DNA of 64,000 bases, from the NCBI GenBank assembly GCA_007570785.1, contig ML660774.1, positions 5,919,404-5,983,403 of the forward strand, given 5' to 3'. The stretch is from Antilocapra americana. Its lineage: Eukaryota; Chordata; Mammalia; Artiodactyla; Antilocapridae. This document shows, one piece after another, positions 10,557 to 22,140 of the stretch. Positions within the stretch are counted from its first letter, which is position 1; each line of letters starts with the position of its first letter. The notes under the pieces are model-generated. The model was not told the DNA's origin. It saw only the letters and a list, made by a program, of their open reading frames with translations, and made no database searches. Made by a program: the position numbers and the translations under genes.

Positions 10557-12748
10557 TAAAGGGATAATTCCAGGAAGCATTGTTGTTGAGGAGGCCCTGA
10601 GGATAAGGCGAGGAGAGCTTCAGACAGACTTTGACAGGAGCAGTTGATCTGGACAAGGAACCCAGGCATCAGCTCACCTTTCCACCCACTTCTGTGCCCA
10701 CCAGCTACCCGTCTCCAGCTGAGGCCACATCCTGGCCCGTGTCAGGATTCAGGTTCAGAACTGAGGTGGTTGTCATGGGAACTGACATGTCTTCTACCAA
10801 AAAATGTCTGATTTCACTGATTGATGTGAGAGCAAAGACTGGTTTTGTCATTTCCATCACATGAACTGGATAAGCTAAAATCTGCAGCTCCAAGATTTTA
10901 ATACAATATGTGTTTGAAGAAGGTGGGCAATAAAAAATAGGCAGGAAAATAAATCTTTTAAAACGATTTAAACATATAATTAAAATTTTGAGCCGTTTAC
11001 CTAATAAAAGGATACACAGTGTTTCAAAATCCTTTTAGGGGGCTATACAGGCAAAAAGGGTGGGGCCACTGCCTGATTGATTACAGGTAAGGGGCACAAG
11101 AGGGCATGAGGACTCCAGGCTCCAGAGAGGGAAAACCCTCAAATCTAGAGGAGGGTGGACCCCAGATTCCAGAGATAGGAGGATCTCAGACTTTAGAGGA
11201 CAGTGAAGTGATAATAAAAAGATTTTTTATAAATAAAGTAAATGTGATCAAAAGACCAAGGAAAGGATTCTGAGCATGCAGGGAGGATGAACAAGAGTAA
11301 TCAAGACATTGGGAAATTAAAAGAACTAAAAAAGGGGGGGAGGGGAGAGCAACAATAATAAACTAGTAATTTTTCTAAAAAGTCTTGAGGGAAGAAAGCT
11401 AGGCTCTTTTCCAGGAGTTCCGTGAATTCAAGGGATCCTCAAGTTGCATAAGAAAACAATTACATCTTCATTTTCACTAACCTCTAGCTGAAATTTAGCA
11501 TTTCCTTTCATTATAAAAATGAGGGCACTGAACCACGGCAGTATTAACAGTTCCTGTGGTTTGTTCCCAATAGAATCACAGATATTTTCATATCTCAGTG
11601 CTAGGGGCTGAAAATATCTTGAAATATTATTTACCCTTATCACTACTTCAAAATTATGGGGGTTACTAAATCCCAGCTAGATCTCATTATATAAGTCATT
11701 AATAAAAAAGCATGTATTTTTCTCTATCACAAGTTTTAACAAATATTTTGATAACTGTATATCAACATAACTAGTTTCCATGGTAACTAGTATCTTAGAT
11801 AACTCAGTATCTTATTTTATACACTAAAAAATATTGCTCTGAAAAGGGACCCATAGAAGGCCAAAGAGGTCCTTGGCCCCCAAAAGTTTAAGAATTCCTG
11901 CATTAAAACCACAGTCCAGAAAACGTCCCACGTGTTTCTGGTGGTAACCACACGTTGCAGAGGCCACACTAGAGAAATGGAATGGGGTGAGGCTGAGGAC
12001 ACCCCGAGACTTGCTGATCAGCCTCTGGGTCTTAGTGAAGGAGTGGTCTCCTGCATTTACAGAACAGACTAGCCTTAAAGCTGGCGACCAAGCCACAGCC
12101 CCACCATGTCCCAACACAGACTGGGGTCCTGGAATCCCAGCCCCCCACATTTCTCATGAAAATCTCAACCACAGAGAACTATACTGTGTTCTAACCCGGC
12201 CAGTCCCATTCCACAGCCTCGCTTCAGCTTTTGCCGGGTTAAGCCTCTGAGATAATCAGGAACAATGCACACCCACTTCACTCTTCACTTGCACCAGAAA
12301 ATAAGCCATAAATAAGAGGCTCCGGAAGTCAGAAAGCCTGGACCTATCAAAATCATTCTGTACAGCCAGCAGCATGAATTACCTACGAACACAAAGTAAT
12401 TTTATTCCCACTATTTCCCCCCAGAGGAAATAAGGGAAGCTCATTTTTCTTGGATGAGGGTGAGCAGGGGAAGTTGTTTTTCTCTGGAGGTCATGGGAAG
12501 TGATGGAAAGAGAAGGTCAGGCCTGGGTTTGAATTCCGGCCCAGGGAGAGTTAATAAACCTTTCCACACCCCATTCTCCCCATCTATAAAATGCTGCTGA
12601 CCCACCAGAGGTAGCAGGATGGAAAAGTTCACCAGGGAAAAGTGCTCTCCCCTTCCTTCATGATTAAATAGAGGAATCCTTCCCCCAAGAAAGGCAGCAG
12701 GGGGTGTTGTCTCAAGAGAACAGACCACAGAACTAATAAAATCAGATG
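10557..12748. other. Flank without a recognised gene
   Basis: Mostly unique-looking DNA. A purine-rich, internally repetitive stretch lies at 11090-11215 (variants of CTCCAGAGAGG/ TTCCAGAGATAGG/ TTTAGAGGACAG). A MIR-like segment occurs at about 12510-12625 (GGTTTGAATTCCGGCCC to CATCTATAAAATG). Confidence 0.4.
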
Positions 12749-12758
12749 CTTATTAGCA

Positions 12759-12970
12759 TGGGCTTTCCTGGGGGCTAAGATGGTAAAGACCCTGCCTGCG
12801 GTGTGGGAGACCCAGGTTCTATCCCTGGGTCAGGAAGATGCCCTGGAGAAGGACCTGACAATCCACTCCAGGATTCTTGCCTGGGAAATCCCATGGATGG
12901 GAGGAGCCTGGCAGGCTACAGTCCATAGGGTCGCAAAGAGTTGGACATGACTGAGCAACTAACACACATC
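12759..12970 (+). mobile_element. Bov-tA SINE
   Basis: Full-length forward unit. Flanking CTTATTAGCA (12749-12758) and CTTGTTAGCA (12971-12980) form a 10-base duplication with one mismatch. Confidence 0.95.
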
Positions 12971-13436
12971 CTTGTTAGCAGTAAAGTCCATTTTGTATTT
13001 CAACAACTTGAAATGCCCTGTTGGTGCTGCATGCCTCTCTCTTCTATCAGAAACCTTCCAGGTTTTTGGTCCAGAATCGGTCAGACAGGCCTTGGTGAGC
13101 ACCTAAGACTTGCTTATGCCACCAAGCAGAACATCTGTTCCATAGGCTTGTCCTCAACAGGGGGTTCTGCACTGGGCTTCAGAAACCTGGGTTCCCCAGG
13201 ATGGCCCAGGGTTGGAGCAGGGGATACAGAGGATCTCAGAACTGTTACAGTAGGGGTTAAGAGGTCTGAGAGTCATTGACTGGGAACCAGCAGAGTCCCC
13301 CCCTCGATGAAATTACCACAATCTTATTAGCTTTTGATCTCTGCTGGCAAATACTGGTATGTTTTAAATGAGCCATATTGAGAAGCCAGCCATTGGTTCT
13401 TGCTTACTTGGCATTTATTTAAGTGGTCTTCTGAAG

Positions 13437-13652
13437 TGAAGTGAAGTGAAGTCGCTCAGTCATGTCCGACTTTTTGTGATCCCATGGACTTTGGCCTACC
13501 AGGCTCCTCTGTCCATGGGATTTTCCAGGCAAGAATACTGGAGTGGGTTGCCATTTCCTTCTCCAGGAGATCTTCCCTACTCAGGGATTGAACCTGGGTC
13601 TCCCACATTGCAGGCAGAAGCTTTACTGTCTGAGCCACCAGGAAAGGCATCA
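13437..13652 (-). mobile_element. Bov-tA SINE
   Basis: Reverse unit opened by a GTGAA repeat (tail side) and flanked by GGTCTTCTGAAG (13425-13436) and GGTCTTCCGAAG (13653-13664). Confidence 0.95.
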
Positions 13653-13692
13653 GGTCTTCCGAAGGAAACAGTACCACCCCCTCGCTCTTCTT

Positions 13693-13822
13693 TTGTTAAA
13701 AAATTATTTTTTGGCCACACCGAGAAGCATGCAAGATCTTCGTTTCCTGACCAGGGATGGAAGCTGCTTCCCCTGCAGTGGAAGTATATGCTCTCAACCA
13801 CTGGACCACCAGAGAAATCCCC
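13693..13822 (-). mobile_element. CHR-type tRNA SINE
   Basis: Reverse copy: T-rich tail TTGTTAAAAAATTATTTTTTGG, split here for length, then GGCCACACCGAGAAGCATGC to CTGGACCACCAGAGAAATCC. Confidence 0.9.
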
Positions 13823-13953
13823 CCTCATTCTTCTTGGTAAGACTGCCCATGAATGGCTCCCTTGCCTCTGGCAACAGCGGGGACTGTTGACCCAAAGTAG
13901 ACCATGTTAATCCTTCTCAGAGACTAACAGACCCTGAGGCTCAGGTCCTGAGC

Positions 13954-14925
13954 AGGTGGTTTTTGCGAACCCTGGACTGCAGCACACCAGGCTCCTCTGT
14001 CCTTCACCATGTCCCAGAGCTTGCTCAAACTCATATTCATTGAGTCAGCGATGTCATCCAACCATCTCATCCTGTCTTCCCCTTCTCCTCCTGCCTTCAA
14101 TCTTTACCAGCATCAGAGTCTTTTCTAAAGCCTTGGCTCTTTGCATCAGGTGGCCAAAGTACTGGAGCTTCAGCTTCAGCATCAGTACTTCTAGTGAACA
14201 TTCAGGATTGATCTCCTTTAGCATTGACCGGTTTGATCTCCCTGCAGGCCAAGGGACTCTCAAGAGTCTTCTCCAACACCACAGTTCAAAAGCATCAATT
14301 CTTCAGCATTCAGCCTTCTTTGTGGTCTAGCTCTCGCATCGACACATGACTACTAGAAAACCATAGCCTTGACTAGACGGACCTTTGTTGGTAAAGTAAT
14401 GTCTCTGCTTTTTAATACGCTGTTTCGGTTTGTCATAGCTTTTCTTCCAAGGAACAAACATCTTTTAATTTTGTGGCTGCAGTCACCACCTGCAGTGATT
14501 TTGGAGCCCAAGAAAGTCAAGTCTCTCACTGTATCCATTGTTTCCCCATCTATTTGCCGTGAAATGATGGGACTGCAAGCCATGATCTTAGTTTTCTGAA
14601 TGTTGAGCTTTAAGCTAGCTTTTCCACCCTCCTCTTTCACCTTCATCAACAGGCTCTTCAGTTCCTCTTCACTTTCTGCCATAAAGGTGGCATCATCTGC
14701 ATATCTGAGGTTATTGATATTTCTCCCAGCAATTTTGATTCTAGTTTGTATTTCATGCAGCCCAGAGTTTTGCATGATGTACTCATGTACTGCATAGAGG
14801 TTAAGTAAGCAAGATGACAATATACAGCTTTGATGCACTCCTTTCCCAATTTTGAACCAGTCCATTGTTCCACATCCAGTTCTGTTGCTTCTTGACCTGC
14901 ATACAGGTATCACAGGAGACAGGAG
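13954..14925 (-). mobile_element. BovB (RTE) LINE, 5'-truncated, with reverse-transcriptase end
   Basis: About 970 bases of BovB in reverse orientation, from the 3' UTR side (13954) up into the reverse-transcriptase domain. It is the longest BovB copy in the window. A second retroposon (CHR) abuts at about 14990-15150. The element lacks its 5' half and the endonuclease domain, so it cannot be active. Confidence 0.93.
14353..14913 (-). pseudogene. BovB reverse-transcriptase fragment with YADD box
   Basis: A 186-codon open stretch belonging to the BovB ORF. Codons at 14703-14692 give YADD, the catalytic motif of non-LTR reverse transcriptases, preceded by a decayed palm-domain motif (GKGVHQSCILSS, where a Gly and a Pro are usual). 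Downstream come LKLNIQKTKIM and the LGSKITAGGDC segment typical of RTE elements. The endonuclease and upstream palm/finger parts are missing, and the apparent start Met is internal. It is a dead fragment even though the frame is open. Confidence 0.88.
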
Positions 14926-14984
14926 CAGATGATGTCTATCCCTTTCTTTTTTTTTTTAACAGATTTTTTTTTTTAATGTGGATC

Positions 14985-15150
14985 ATTTTTTAAGTCTTTA
15001 TTGAATTTGTTACAGCATTGTTTCTGTTTCATGCTTTGGCTTTTTGGCCTCGAGGTATGTGTGACCTTACCTCCCCAACCTGGGATCGAACCCACATCCT
15101 CTGCATTGGAAGGTGAAGTCTTAACCACTGGACCTCTAGGGAAGTCCCCT
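14985..15150 (-). mobile_element. CHR-type tRNA SINE
   Basis: Reverse copy ending ACCACTGGACCTCTAGGGAAG. The region 14945-14985 holds T-rich tracts that may be its tail. Confidence 0.85.
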
Positions 15151-15489
15151 CAATTCCTTTCTGCCTCTTGGATCCCTGAGTGGTTCTGGGATCCCTCTGC
15201 TTTCACTCTGATTTGCTCTATATCCTTACAACAAAGCCCTGCTTAAATGAGTCAGACTTATTTCTTAAGGCATCTGCAACAAAGACTCCTAATCAATACT
15301 CTACCCAACACAGAAACCTGGATTCTAACAGATCTTCTAACTTCTGCATTCAAGTTTTATAGCCTCTCTGTCCTGCATATGTAGCCCAGATCTGTTTTCT
15401 TTCTGATTTAACCTAGGTGGCTATAATTCAGGTTCCTACCATTGTTTGCCTGAACTTCACACGACCCCTTAACTAACACCTACCTTCCA

Positions 15490-16195
15490 GTCCCCATGGA
15501 AACTTTTCTAAAATGCAAATAGGGGTTTTAAAAAATTACACTACTACCATTGATGCAGTGAAATTATGCACTCACATATTGCTGGTGGGGTTATAATTTT
15601 TATGATCTTTTTGAAAGGCAATTTGGCCATATGTGTTGAGAGTCATTAAAAAAAAAAAAAATACAGCCTTTGACCCAACACTGTGACTTACAAGAATCAT
15701 TTTCCTAAAGAAGCAATCAGAGATACACAGAAAGATTTATGCACGGAACATTCTCTGAATCACTCACTCATTCACTTATTCCACAAATCTTGATGTTTAG
15801 TATATGCTAGGCACTGCTATTATTACTTTCTGAAAATGAAGTATTTAGGGGATAAAATAATTGTCAGGTTAGAGGGATTGGTTAAGTAAATTTAGTTGTG
15901 TAATTAATATGATAGAATACCATGTAATCATTAAATACCATGCTTTTAGAAGAATAGTTAACAATATCGGGATATCCACATTAAGGGGGGAAAGCCAATT
16001 TCATAGTAGTACATAAAGGATAACCCCAATTTTGAAAGGAGAGATACATACACACTCCCACTAAAATGGTGACAGTGGCTGTCTCTAGGGAATGAGATTA
16101 TGAGTGATTTTTGCTTTTTAGCTCATGTTTGTATATATTCCCAATTTTTAACAACAAACCAGGGAAAATACTTTTAAAAATTACTTAAAAAGTAA
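15490..16195 (+). mobile_element. Old L1 (L1M-like) 3' fragment
   Basis: Reads like decayed L1 ORF2 end and 3' UTR: ATTGCTGGTGGGGTTATAAT, GGCAATTTGGCCATATGTG, CCTTTGACCCAACACTGTGA, AAAGATTTATGCACGGAACA. It is disrupted near 15765-15835 by a foreign stretch. Confidence 0.65.
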
Positions 16196-16584
16196 TAAGC
16201 AAATACGATCATGGCTCCATTCTACATAAAACTCGTCAAGAGTTCTTCCTCACACACAGAACAAATGCTCCAGCATCAGCTCCCTCCAGCCTCTCCAAAC
16301 GCTGCTCCTCCCCGAATCCTGTAGTTCATCAACCACACCTAGCTGCTGTTCTAGAGAATACCATGATCTTTCATTCCCTAAGACGCCTCTCCCCAAGCTG
16401 TCCCTCTTCCTGCACTTACTCTCTCTGTCTTGGTTAACTCAACAAACACTTATGGGGCTATTCAACAAAACTTCTGTGCCAGCAAGGATACAAGAATCAA
16501 GAGGGTAGAGAAAGTCCCTGGGTCTGGTGGAGTTCGTTTTCAGTGGAGGAAGAAAGGTGATAACCACACACCCAATACAAAGGT

Positions 16585-17075
16585 GGTGTATTAGCTTCCT
16601 ATTGTTGCTGTAACAAATTCCTACACACTGAGTGGCTTGAACCAACACAAATGTATTCAGTGTATTCTCCTACAGTTCTGCAGGTCAGAAGTCCAGAATG
16701 AGACTTACAGGACTAAAACCCAGGTGTCAACAAGACTGGCTCCTTTCGGAGGCTCTGGGGAGAATTCACATCATTTCCTTTTTCAGCATCTAATTGTGAC
16801 TTGTGGCTTCCCATGGTCTAGAAGCTTCCTCCATCTTCAAGGTGAGGTGAGGAGTATCTTTTCTCCTCCGACCTCCCACCTCCCTCTAAGAAGGACTCGT
16901 GATTCCATCAGGACCCCTGGATAATGCAGGATAATCTCCCCTATCTCAGGATCTTTAACGTAATCATCTCTGCCCTTTTTCCGTGTAAGCTAACATAGTC
17001 ACAGCTTCCGAGGACGAGAATGTGGGTATTTGAGGGGGACCAGTATTCAGCCTGATGGCATGTGGCGTGTGGTAT
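16585..17075 (+). mobile_element. Ancient mammalian repeat with TGTAACAAATT opening
   Basis: The run GCTTCCTATTGTTGCTGTAA, then CTACAGTTCTGCAGGTCAGA, then GGATAATCTCCCCTATCTCA matches a very common old eutherian interspersed repeat. I am not certain of its family name, so none is given. Confidence 0.65.
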
Positions 17076-17399
17076 GTATGGAATGCTGTGGAAAAATAAA
17101 TAAAACAGGCCAAGGCTGCTGTGAATAAATGGGAGTGAGTTTGCTCTTAATATGGGGGTGTCAGAAAAAAAATATGGGGGTAGTCAGGGGCACCCTCTCA
17201 AACGTCTCAGGTGACGTTTGAGCAAAGACCTTAGACCTGCCTTGGCATTCCTGTGGCTGTCCTGGCAAAAAGATTTCTTTTTCCAAGAACGAGGTCAAGT
17301 TCTCCTCCTCTGGGAAACCCTGGTCTATCCACCACCCCTCCTTGGCCAAGAGACTTTCCATATATCCCACACCATAAGCGGTCAGCATCCTATTCAGTC

Positions 17400-17421
17400 T
17401 GTTTTGTTTTGTTTTGTTTTT
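17400..17421. repeat. (TTTTG)n short tandem repeat
   Basis: Four GTTTT units followed by a T run. Confidence 0.9.
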
Positions 17422-17449
17422 TGCTTACAAAGGGCTTTGCCTCATAGTT

Positions 17450-17745
17450 TATGAGCTGCTGGAGGGCAGAGGCAATGCACTGTGACCTCCCCCCAACCCT
17501 CCTCAGCACGGTGCCAGCCACAGAGGGCTGGTCAATACTTGCTCACTGGGCTTGGAGTCCAATGTGAACTCAAATCCCTCTCCTGCATGGCAGTTACATG
17601 ACAATAGGCAAGTTATTAAATCTCCCCATGGCTACTTTCTCATTTGTGAAGGAGATGATGGTGATGGTATCAGTTGCTTCCCAGGAGTAACTTGGGAATC
17701 CAAGGAGGACAAAAGTATGTTACAGCTTCTAGCAACTGGCTGAAG
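17450..17745 (+). mobile_element. L2-like end followed by a MIR SINE
   Basis: 17450-17550 resembles an L2 3' end (GCTGGAGGGCAGAGGCAATG, CACGGTGCCAGCCACAGAGG). 17555-17745 resembles MIR (GGCTTGGAGTCCAATGTGAA, GGCAAGTTATTAAATCTCCC). Confidence 0.65.
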
Positions 17746-17867
17746 GGCTTTTATTTAATTATATAAAGTTATGTTCTGATATTGAGGGTGAAGGGCAGTT
17801 AATAGAAAAGTAAATGTTGTGACTTGTCATGAGTCACAAACTTTTAAAAAAAATTCTGTTATCATAT

Positions 17868-18032
17868 TTTTAAAAATATTTATTTATTTATCAGGCTGCG
17901 CCAGGTCTTAGTTGCGGCATGTGAGATCTTTAGTTGCGGCATGCAGGATCTAGGTCCCTGACCAGGGATGGAACCCGGGCCCCCTGCACTGGGGGCTCGG
18001 AGTCTTAAGCACTGGACCAGCAGACAAGACCC
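17868..18032 (-). mobile_element. CHR-type tRNA SINE
   Basis: Reverse copy from ATTTATTTATTTATC (tail) through TTAGTTGCGGCATG repeats and CCTGACCAGGGATGGAACCC to GCACTGGACCAGCAG. Confidence 0.92.
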
Positions 18033-18689
18033 TGGTCACTCAGACTGAAGCTGAGGACCTGAGTTGGGTGTCTACTGGGTGGAGACACCACCTACCCTGG
18101 CTGAGGTTTCCAGCCCGTGATGAGCTGGAACCTTGTCTCACACATGTAGCATCTTCCACAGGGCCTAGAACATACATGTTTAGCTCAGCAAGGATGCACA
18201 GAGCATCTTCTATGAGTGAGGAATGGTGCTGGATGCCAGGGGTACACAGTTGACCAGAGAGAGCCCTGCTGTAGCTTCACAGAGGCCGCACGAACTCAAT
18301 AGAGGAGAAGTGACTAGACTCAGGCTGGTGAGACCCACAGGGCTGGAACGGGGCTGTGTTTCGGGCGGTTTGGGGACGTTCTTTGCCTCAGAAAAACCTG
18401 GCCCCAGAATGTCTGCATTTCGGCTTTGGTGTGATTTTGAAAGAAGACGGTCCTTTCTTAAGATACCCCTGATTTCCCATGCAGGCTTCTGTTGACAGCA
18501 ACACAGCTTCCCATCTGTGAAATTCGCTAATGCACAACTCCGCTCTGATGCTTTGTAAGGCATTCTGTGACATCCGTGCAGCTCCGTTAAAGAAGACGCT
18601 TACAGCTAGAAGGAGACAACAGCAGGCCAGGAACAGAGCCGTGTGGGCGCTCAGGAAATTTCCATTTTCTCCTCGCTTAGAATTGTTAA

Positions 18690-20330
18690 CCCTCATGCTT
18701 AGCGTTTCTGAAACGCCCCTCTCGTCCGGAGGTGGATGTCAACAGGATGGAGGCCCGCTTTCTCTGGCCTCCCAGCCAGGCAGGAGGCACCGGCTTCCGT
18801 CCTTGGGAAGCCTTAGAGGGTGCAGGGGCTCACGGAGCCCCACGTTGCTGGCGCTCACCCTCTGGCCACCGAGTCCTGCCCCTCACTGCGGAGGCAACGG
18901 CCGCAGCCCGAGTCTGGGTCAAGCGGTCAAGGTGATGATCGTGGACAGGGGCACCAGGGGGCGGGTCTGCACCCCGGCCCGCCTGGTCCTGCCCAGAAGG
19001 GGCTGGGGAGAGGGGGCGCTATTTCCCCTCAACCTGCCTGATGCTCTTGAACTCAGATTTTCCCCTTACTCACCAACCTCAGGCCTCCCACGTGCTGTGT
19101 CCTCTTTTCCTAATTCAGCATCTTTTCTCCAAGTCACTGCTTAGATTTTCCTTCCAGCCCGAGTGTCCTGGACACCGTAGGAGTTCAAGAATGATAGGAA
19201 AGGGTGACGCGGCCGTGGGGTCCGGGAGGACCTGATTTGGCCCATTTCGAAATGTAAATTTGCTTTTAAGTCATAAAAGGGCTATAAAAACCTTACGCTA
19301 AATAAGGAAACCTATCCCATTCCGGAGCCTCATTCCGGCCCGGTTCTGCCCGGCTTGCCTCCCTCATTATACTTGTATAATACAGTATGGTTTCTATTCA
19401 GCCTTCCCTTCCTGTTTTTACACTTATTCTTGCTTCACTGACTTTATTATCGGCAGAATTTTGCAGCATTTTTTTAACACAGCCATAAATACTATTCAAT
19501 TCAACAAATGCATACAAATGGGTTCCATTAGAATTTTAATCTACTCTCAAAATGAAAGAAAAGCTTAATATAAATCTTTTTAAATTACCAGAACATAAAT
19601 GCAGACAGGGACAGTTCGAGACGACGCACAAGGGGTCGCACCCCGCTGTCCTCGCTCATAAATTAATTGAGGTCTCTCGCGGCCCGTCAACGAACGGTGC
19701 ATCCCAGAAAGATCATATCTGTCAAGATTTCAGATTGGTTTCCCTCAGACTTTGTAAAAGTCACAGCTTACAATACCTTCATTATGCCGATGAGAATGGC
19801 TGTCTCCCCAACTGGAAAGAAATAGGTGTTTTTGTTCTGTTGGACCAAGATTTACAGAAAGCAATTTCCCTCCATGCAGGAGATATGACAAACCTGCTGG
19901 AAAAAAAAAAAAAAAAGTCATTTCACAACTTCTTTCATCACCTTTTTTTTTTTTTTCTAACGGCGACATGTAGATTCCGTCCCCGGTGCGAATGGGCTGC
20001 CGTGACGTTTAATGGCTGAGTGAGAGGAAGTCAGGCTGAGTGGAGGTGCTGAGGAACAACCTCCGAGAGGTGGTCTGGAAGTGCCCCAGTGTCTGCCGGC
20101 CCCAGGGAGCGATAACCCAGCTCCTCCAGCCCTGGGACCAACTTGAACTTGAGAACTCCCTGGACCCCTGACAGCCTTCAGCTGACCGCTGAGCCGGCCT
20201 GCGTCCCCCCTGCCGGCGGAGCCCCGGGCTCATGGCACGGCCGCTCCGTCCTTGGGCAACAGCCAGGCGGGCTCAGGAGGACAACTGAAGGGCAGAGTGT
20301 GGCCTTAGGTTGCTTTTTTTTTTTTCCATC
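18690..20330. promoter_or_regulatory. CpG-enriched, repeat-poor block (candidate regulatory DNA)
   Basis: No SINE or LINE is recognised across 18.0-20.7 kb. CpG-rich patches (18850-19000, 19610-19710, 19965-20010) alternate with TAAT- and TTTATTATC-rich sequence (19380-19600). There is a CRE-like TGACGTTT at about 20000. The alternation and lack of decay suggest an enhancer cluster or an uncharacterised transcript promoter; this is inference. Confidence 0.35.
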
Positions 20331-20725
20331 TCCTCATGTCACAACCTAATGCCGTCCTAGCAGAGCTTCTGCATATTAAATTGCCTTTTAGCAACTGGGA
20401 AGGGGGGGGTGGCCGTGATCTGTGGAGAAGAGGCCCCTCATGTCAATGGATGCCAGGGCTGACACTCCTCCCCAGAGGAGAAAGGGCAAGACGAGCCGGA
20501 GACCAGGGGTCAGCACACCCCGGGGAACATCACTCCGTACAGCCACTTCCCTCTCCTGGGGTCGAGAGCTGCTATTCAGGGCTTCTTGCCCGCAGACCCC
20601 GTCCCAGGCCTGTCACTGCCTGTTTTCCTGGCCGCGGGGGGCGACAAGGCTGAGGGAGCCTGGGAAGGAGCACACACAAGGGCCCAGGGGGCTTCTCTGA
20701 GATTTGGGTACCAGACAGAGAGCAA

Positions 20726-20911
20726 GTGAGGGAAGGGCGCTTAGTCATGTCTGACTCTTTGCGACCCTCCATGGAATTCTCCAGGCCAGAATACCGGAGT
20801 GGGTAGCCTTTCCCTTCTCCAGGGGATCTTCCCAACCCAGGGATTGAACCCAGGTCTCCGGCCTTGTAGGCGGATTCTCTACCAGCTGGGCCACAAGGGA
20901 AGCCCATTGGC
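20726..20911 (-). mobile_element. Bov-tA SINE with long target-site duplication
   Basis: The reverse unit lies between two 22-base flanks, 20704-20725 and 20912-20933, both reading TTGGGTACC then GACAGAGA, with two mismatches. The Bov-A body has lost its middle, jumping from CTTTGCGACCCTCC directly to ATGGAATTCTCC. Confidence 0.95.
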
Positions 20912-20933
20912 TTGGGTACCCGACAGAGAACAA

Positions 20934-21880
20934 AGACAAAATTAAATCTCTCTGCTTCCCAGGAGGCACACCGGGCCCTGGGCAGCCAGTTGCCCTGGAG
21001 ACGAGGGCTTCCCACCTGGGCAGCCACTTAGCTGCTCCCAGCGGGCAGGGCAGGGCCACTGGACTGCCTAGTGGGGCTTCATGTCTCTGGGGAAGTGAGG
21101 GGTCTTGCAAATCTTGCTACAAATGACGATCTCTATCCACATAAAGTGCCATAATCGCCTCTTCGCTTATACTGAGTGGCACTGGCTGCTCAAGTGCTTA
21201 TTTCTTGATTCTTAGCCCATTTGCTTTCCATTAGCAGTAATCCCGAGCCTGCGAAACTTCAATTACTGAGTGATAATAGAAATTCGGCTCTGCCTCAAAT
21301 TCTCGGGAACACGGGGTCCAGAGCAAGCCCAGGGTTCCCCCACACAGTTGTGCTACAGTCGTATTAATGCCACGAGGGGGGAGAAATCTGCCTGAGCTGG
21401 GGATGGTGGTCTGCATTGCAGGGTCCTAAGAAGCTGGGTGAAGCGGGATTGTCCTCCTGAGAGAATCTGAGACCCTCAGGCAGAGAAATCCAGACATAAA
21501 ACGGGAATCTGAGTACGTGCTTCCTTGGATTCTTGAGTTAAGAGTAAGGATGGCTGGGCACCAACTGGTTGCAGAGAGACGCAAGGTGATGGGGGGGGGG
21601 CAGCTCAGAAGTTCACCCCAAGTGATGAACACATTCACGATGTGGCCCTGGTGAGGACTCCGGGGTTCAACAGCTGCTTTGCTTTTACTTTTCATTGCAG
21701 TAAAACACGAGGACCATAAAACTGACCGTCTTGATCATGGCTAAGTGCACAGTTCAGCAGTGTGAAGTATATTCACATGGGTGTGCAGCCAGTTTGCTCC
21801 AGAACTTTTTCATCTTGCAAAACCGAGACTCTGCGTCCACTGAACAGCCTCCCTACCCTCTGGGCCCTCAGCCCCTGGTA
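20934..21880. other. Flank without a recognised gene
   Basis: Mixed sequence with a G run at about 21592-21600. The stretch 21690-21830 resembles old L1 or mammalian repeat text (AAAACACGAGGACCATAAAA to GTGCAGCCAGTTTGCTCCAG). No exon recognised. Confidence 0.4.
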
Positions 21881-21883
21881 TAT

Positions 21884-22140
21884 ATGTGCTTAGTCGCTCA
21901 GTCGTGTACCAAATCCCATGGACGGAGGAGCCTGGTGGGCTGCAGTCCATGGGGCCGCTAAGAGTCGGACACGACTGAGCGACTTCACTCTCACTTTTCA
22001 CTTTCATGCATTGGAGGAGGAAATGGCAACCCACTCCAGTGTTCTTGCCTGGAGAATCCCAGGGACGGGGGAGCCTGGTGGGCTGCCATCTATGGGGTCG
22101 CACAGAGTCGGACACGACTGAAGTGACTTAGCAGCAGCAG
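21884..22140 (+). mobile_element. Bov-A2 SINE with an inverted 5' end
   Basis: Two Bov-A monomers in tandem (about 21911-22000 and 22018-22140), joined by CACTCTCACTTTTCACTTTC, end in the GCAGCAGCAG tail. The leading 25 bases are the reverse complement of the unit's own 3' end, so 21892-21907 and 21969-21984 form a perfect 16-base inverted repeat. Confidence 0.9.
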
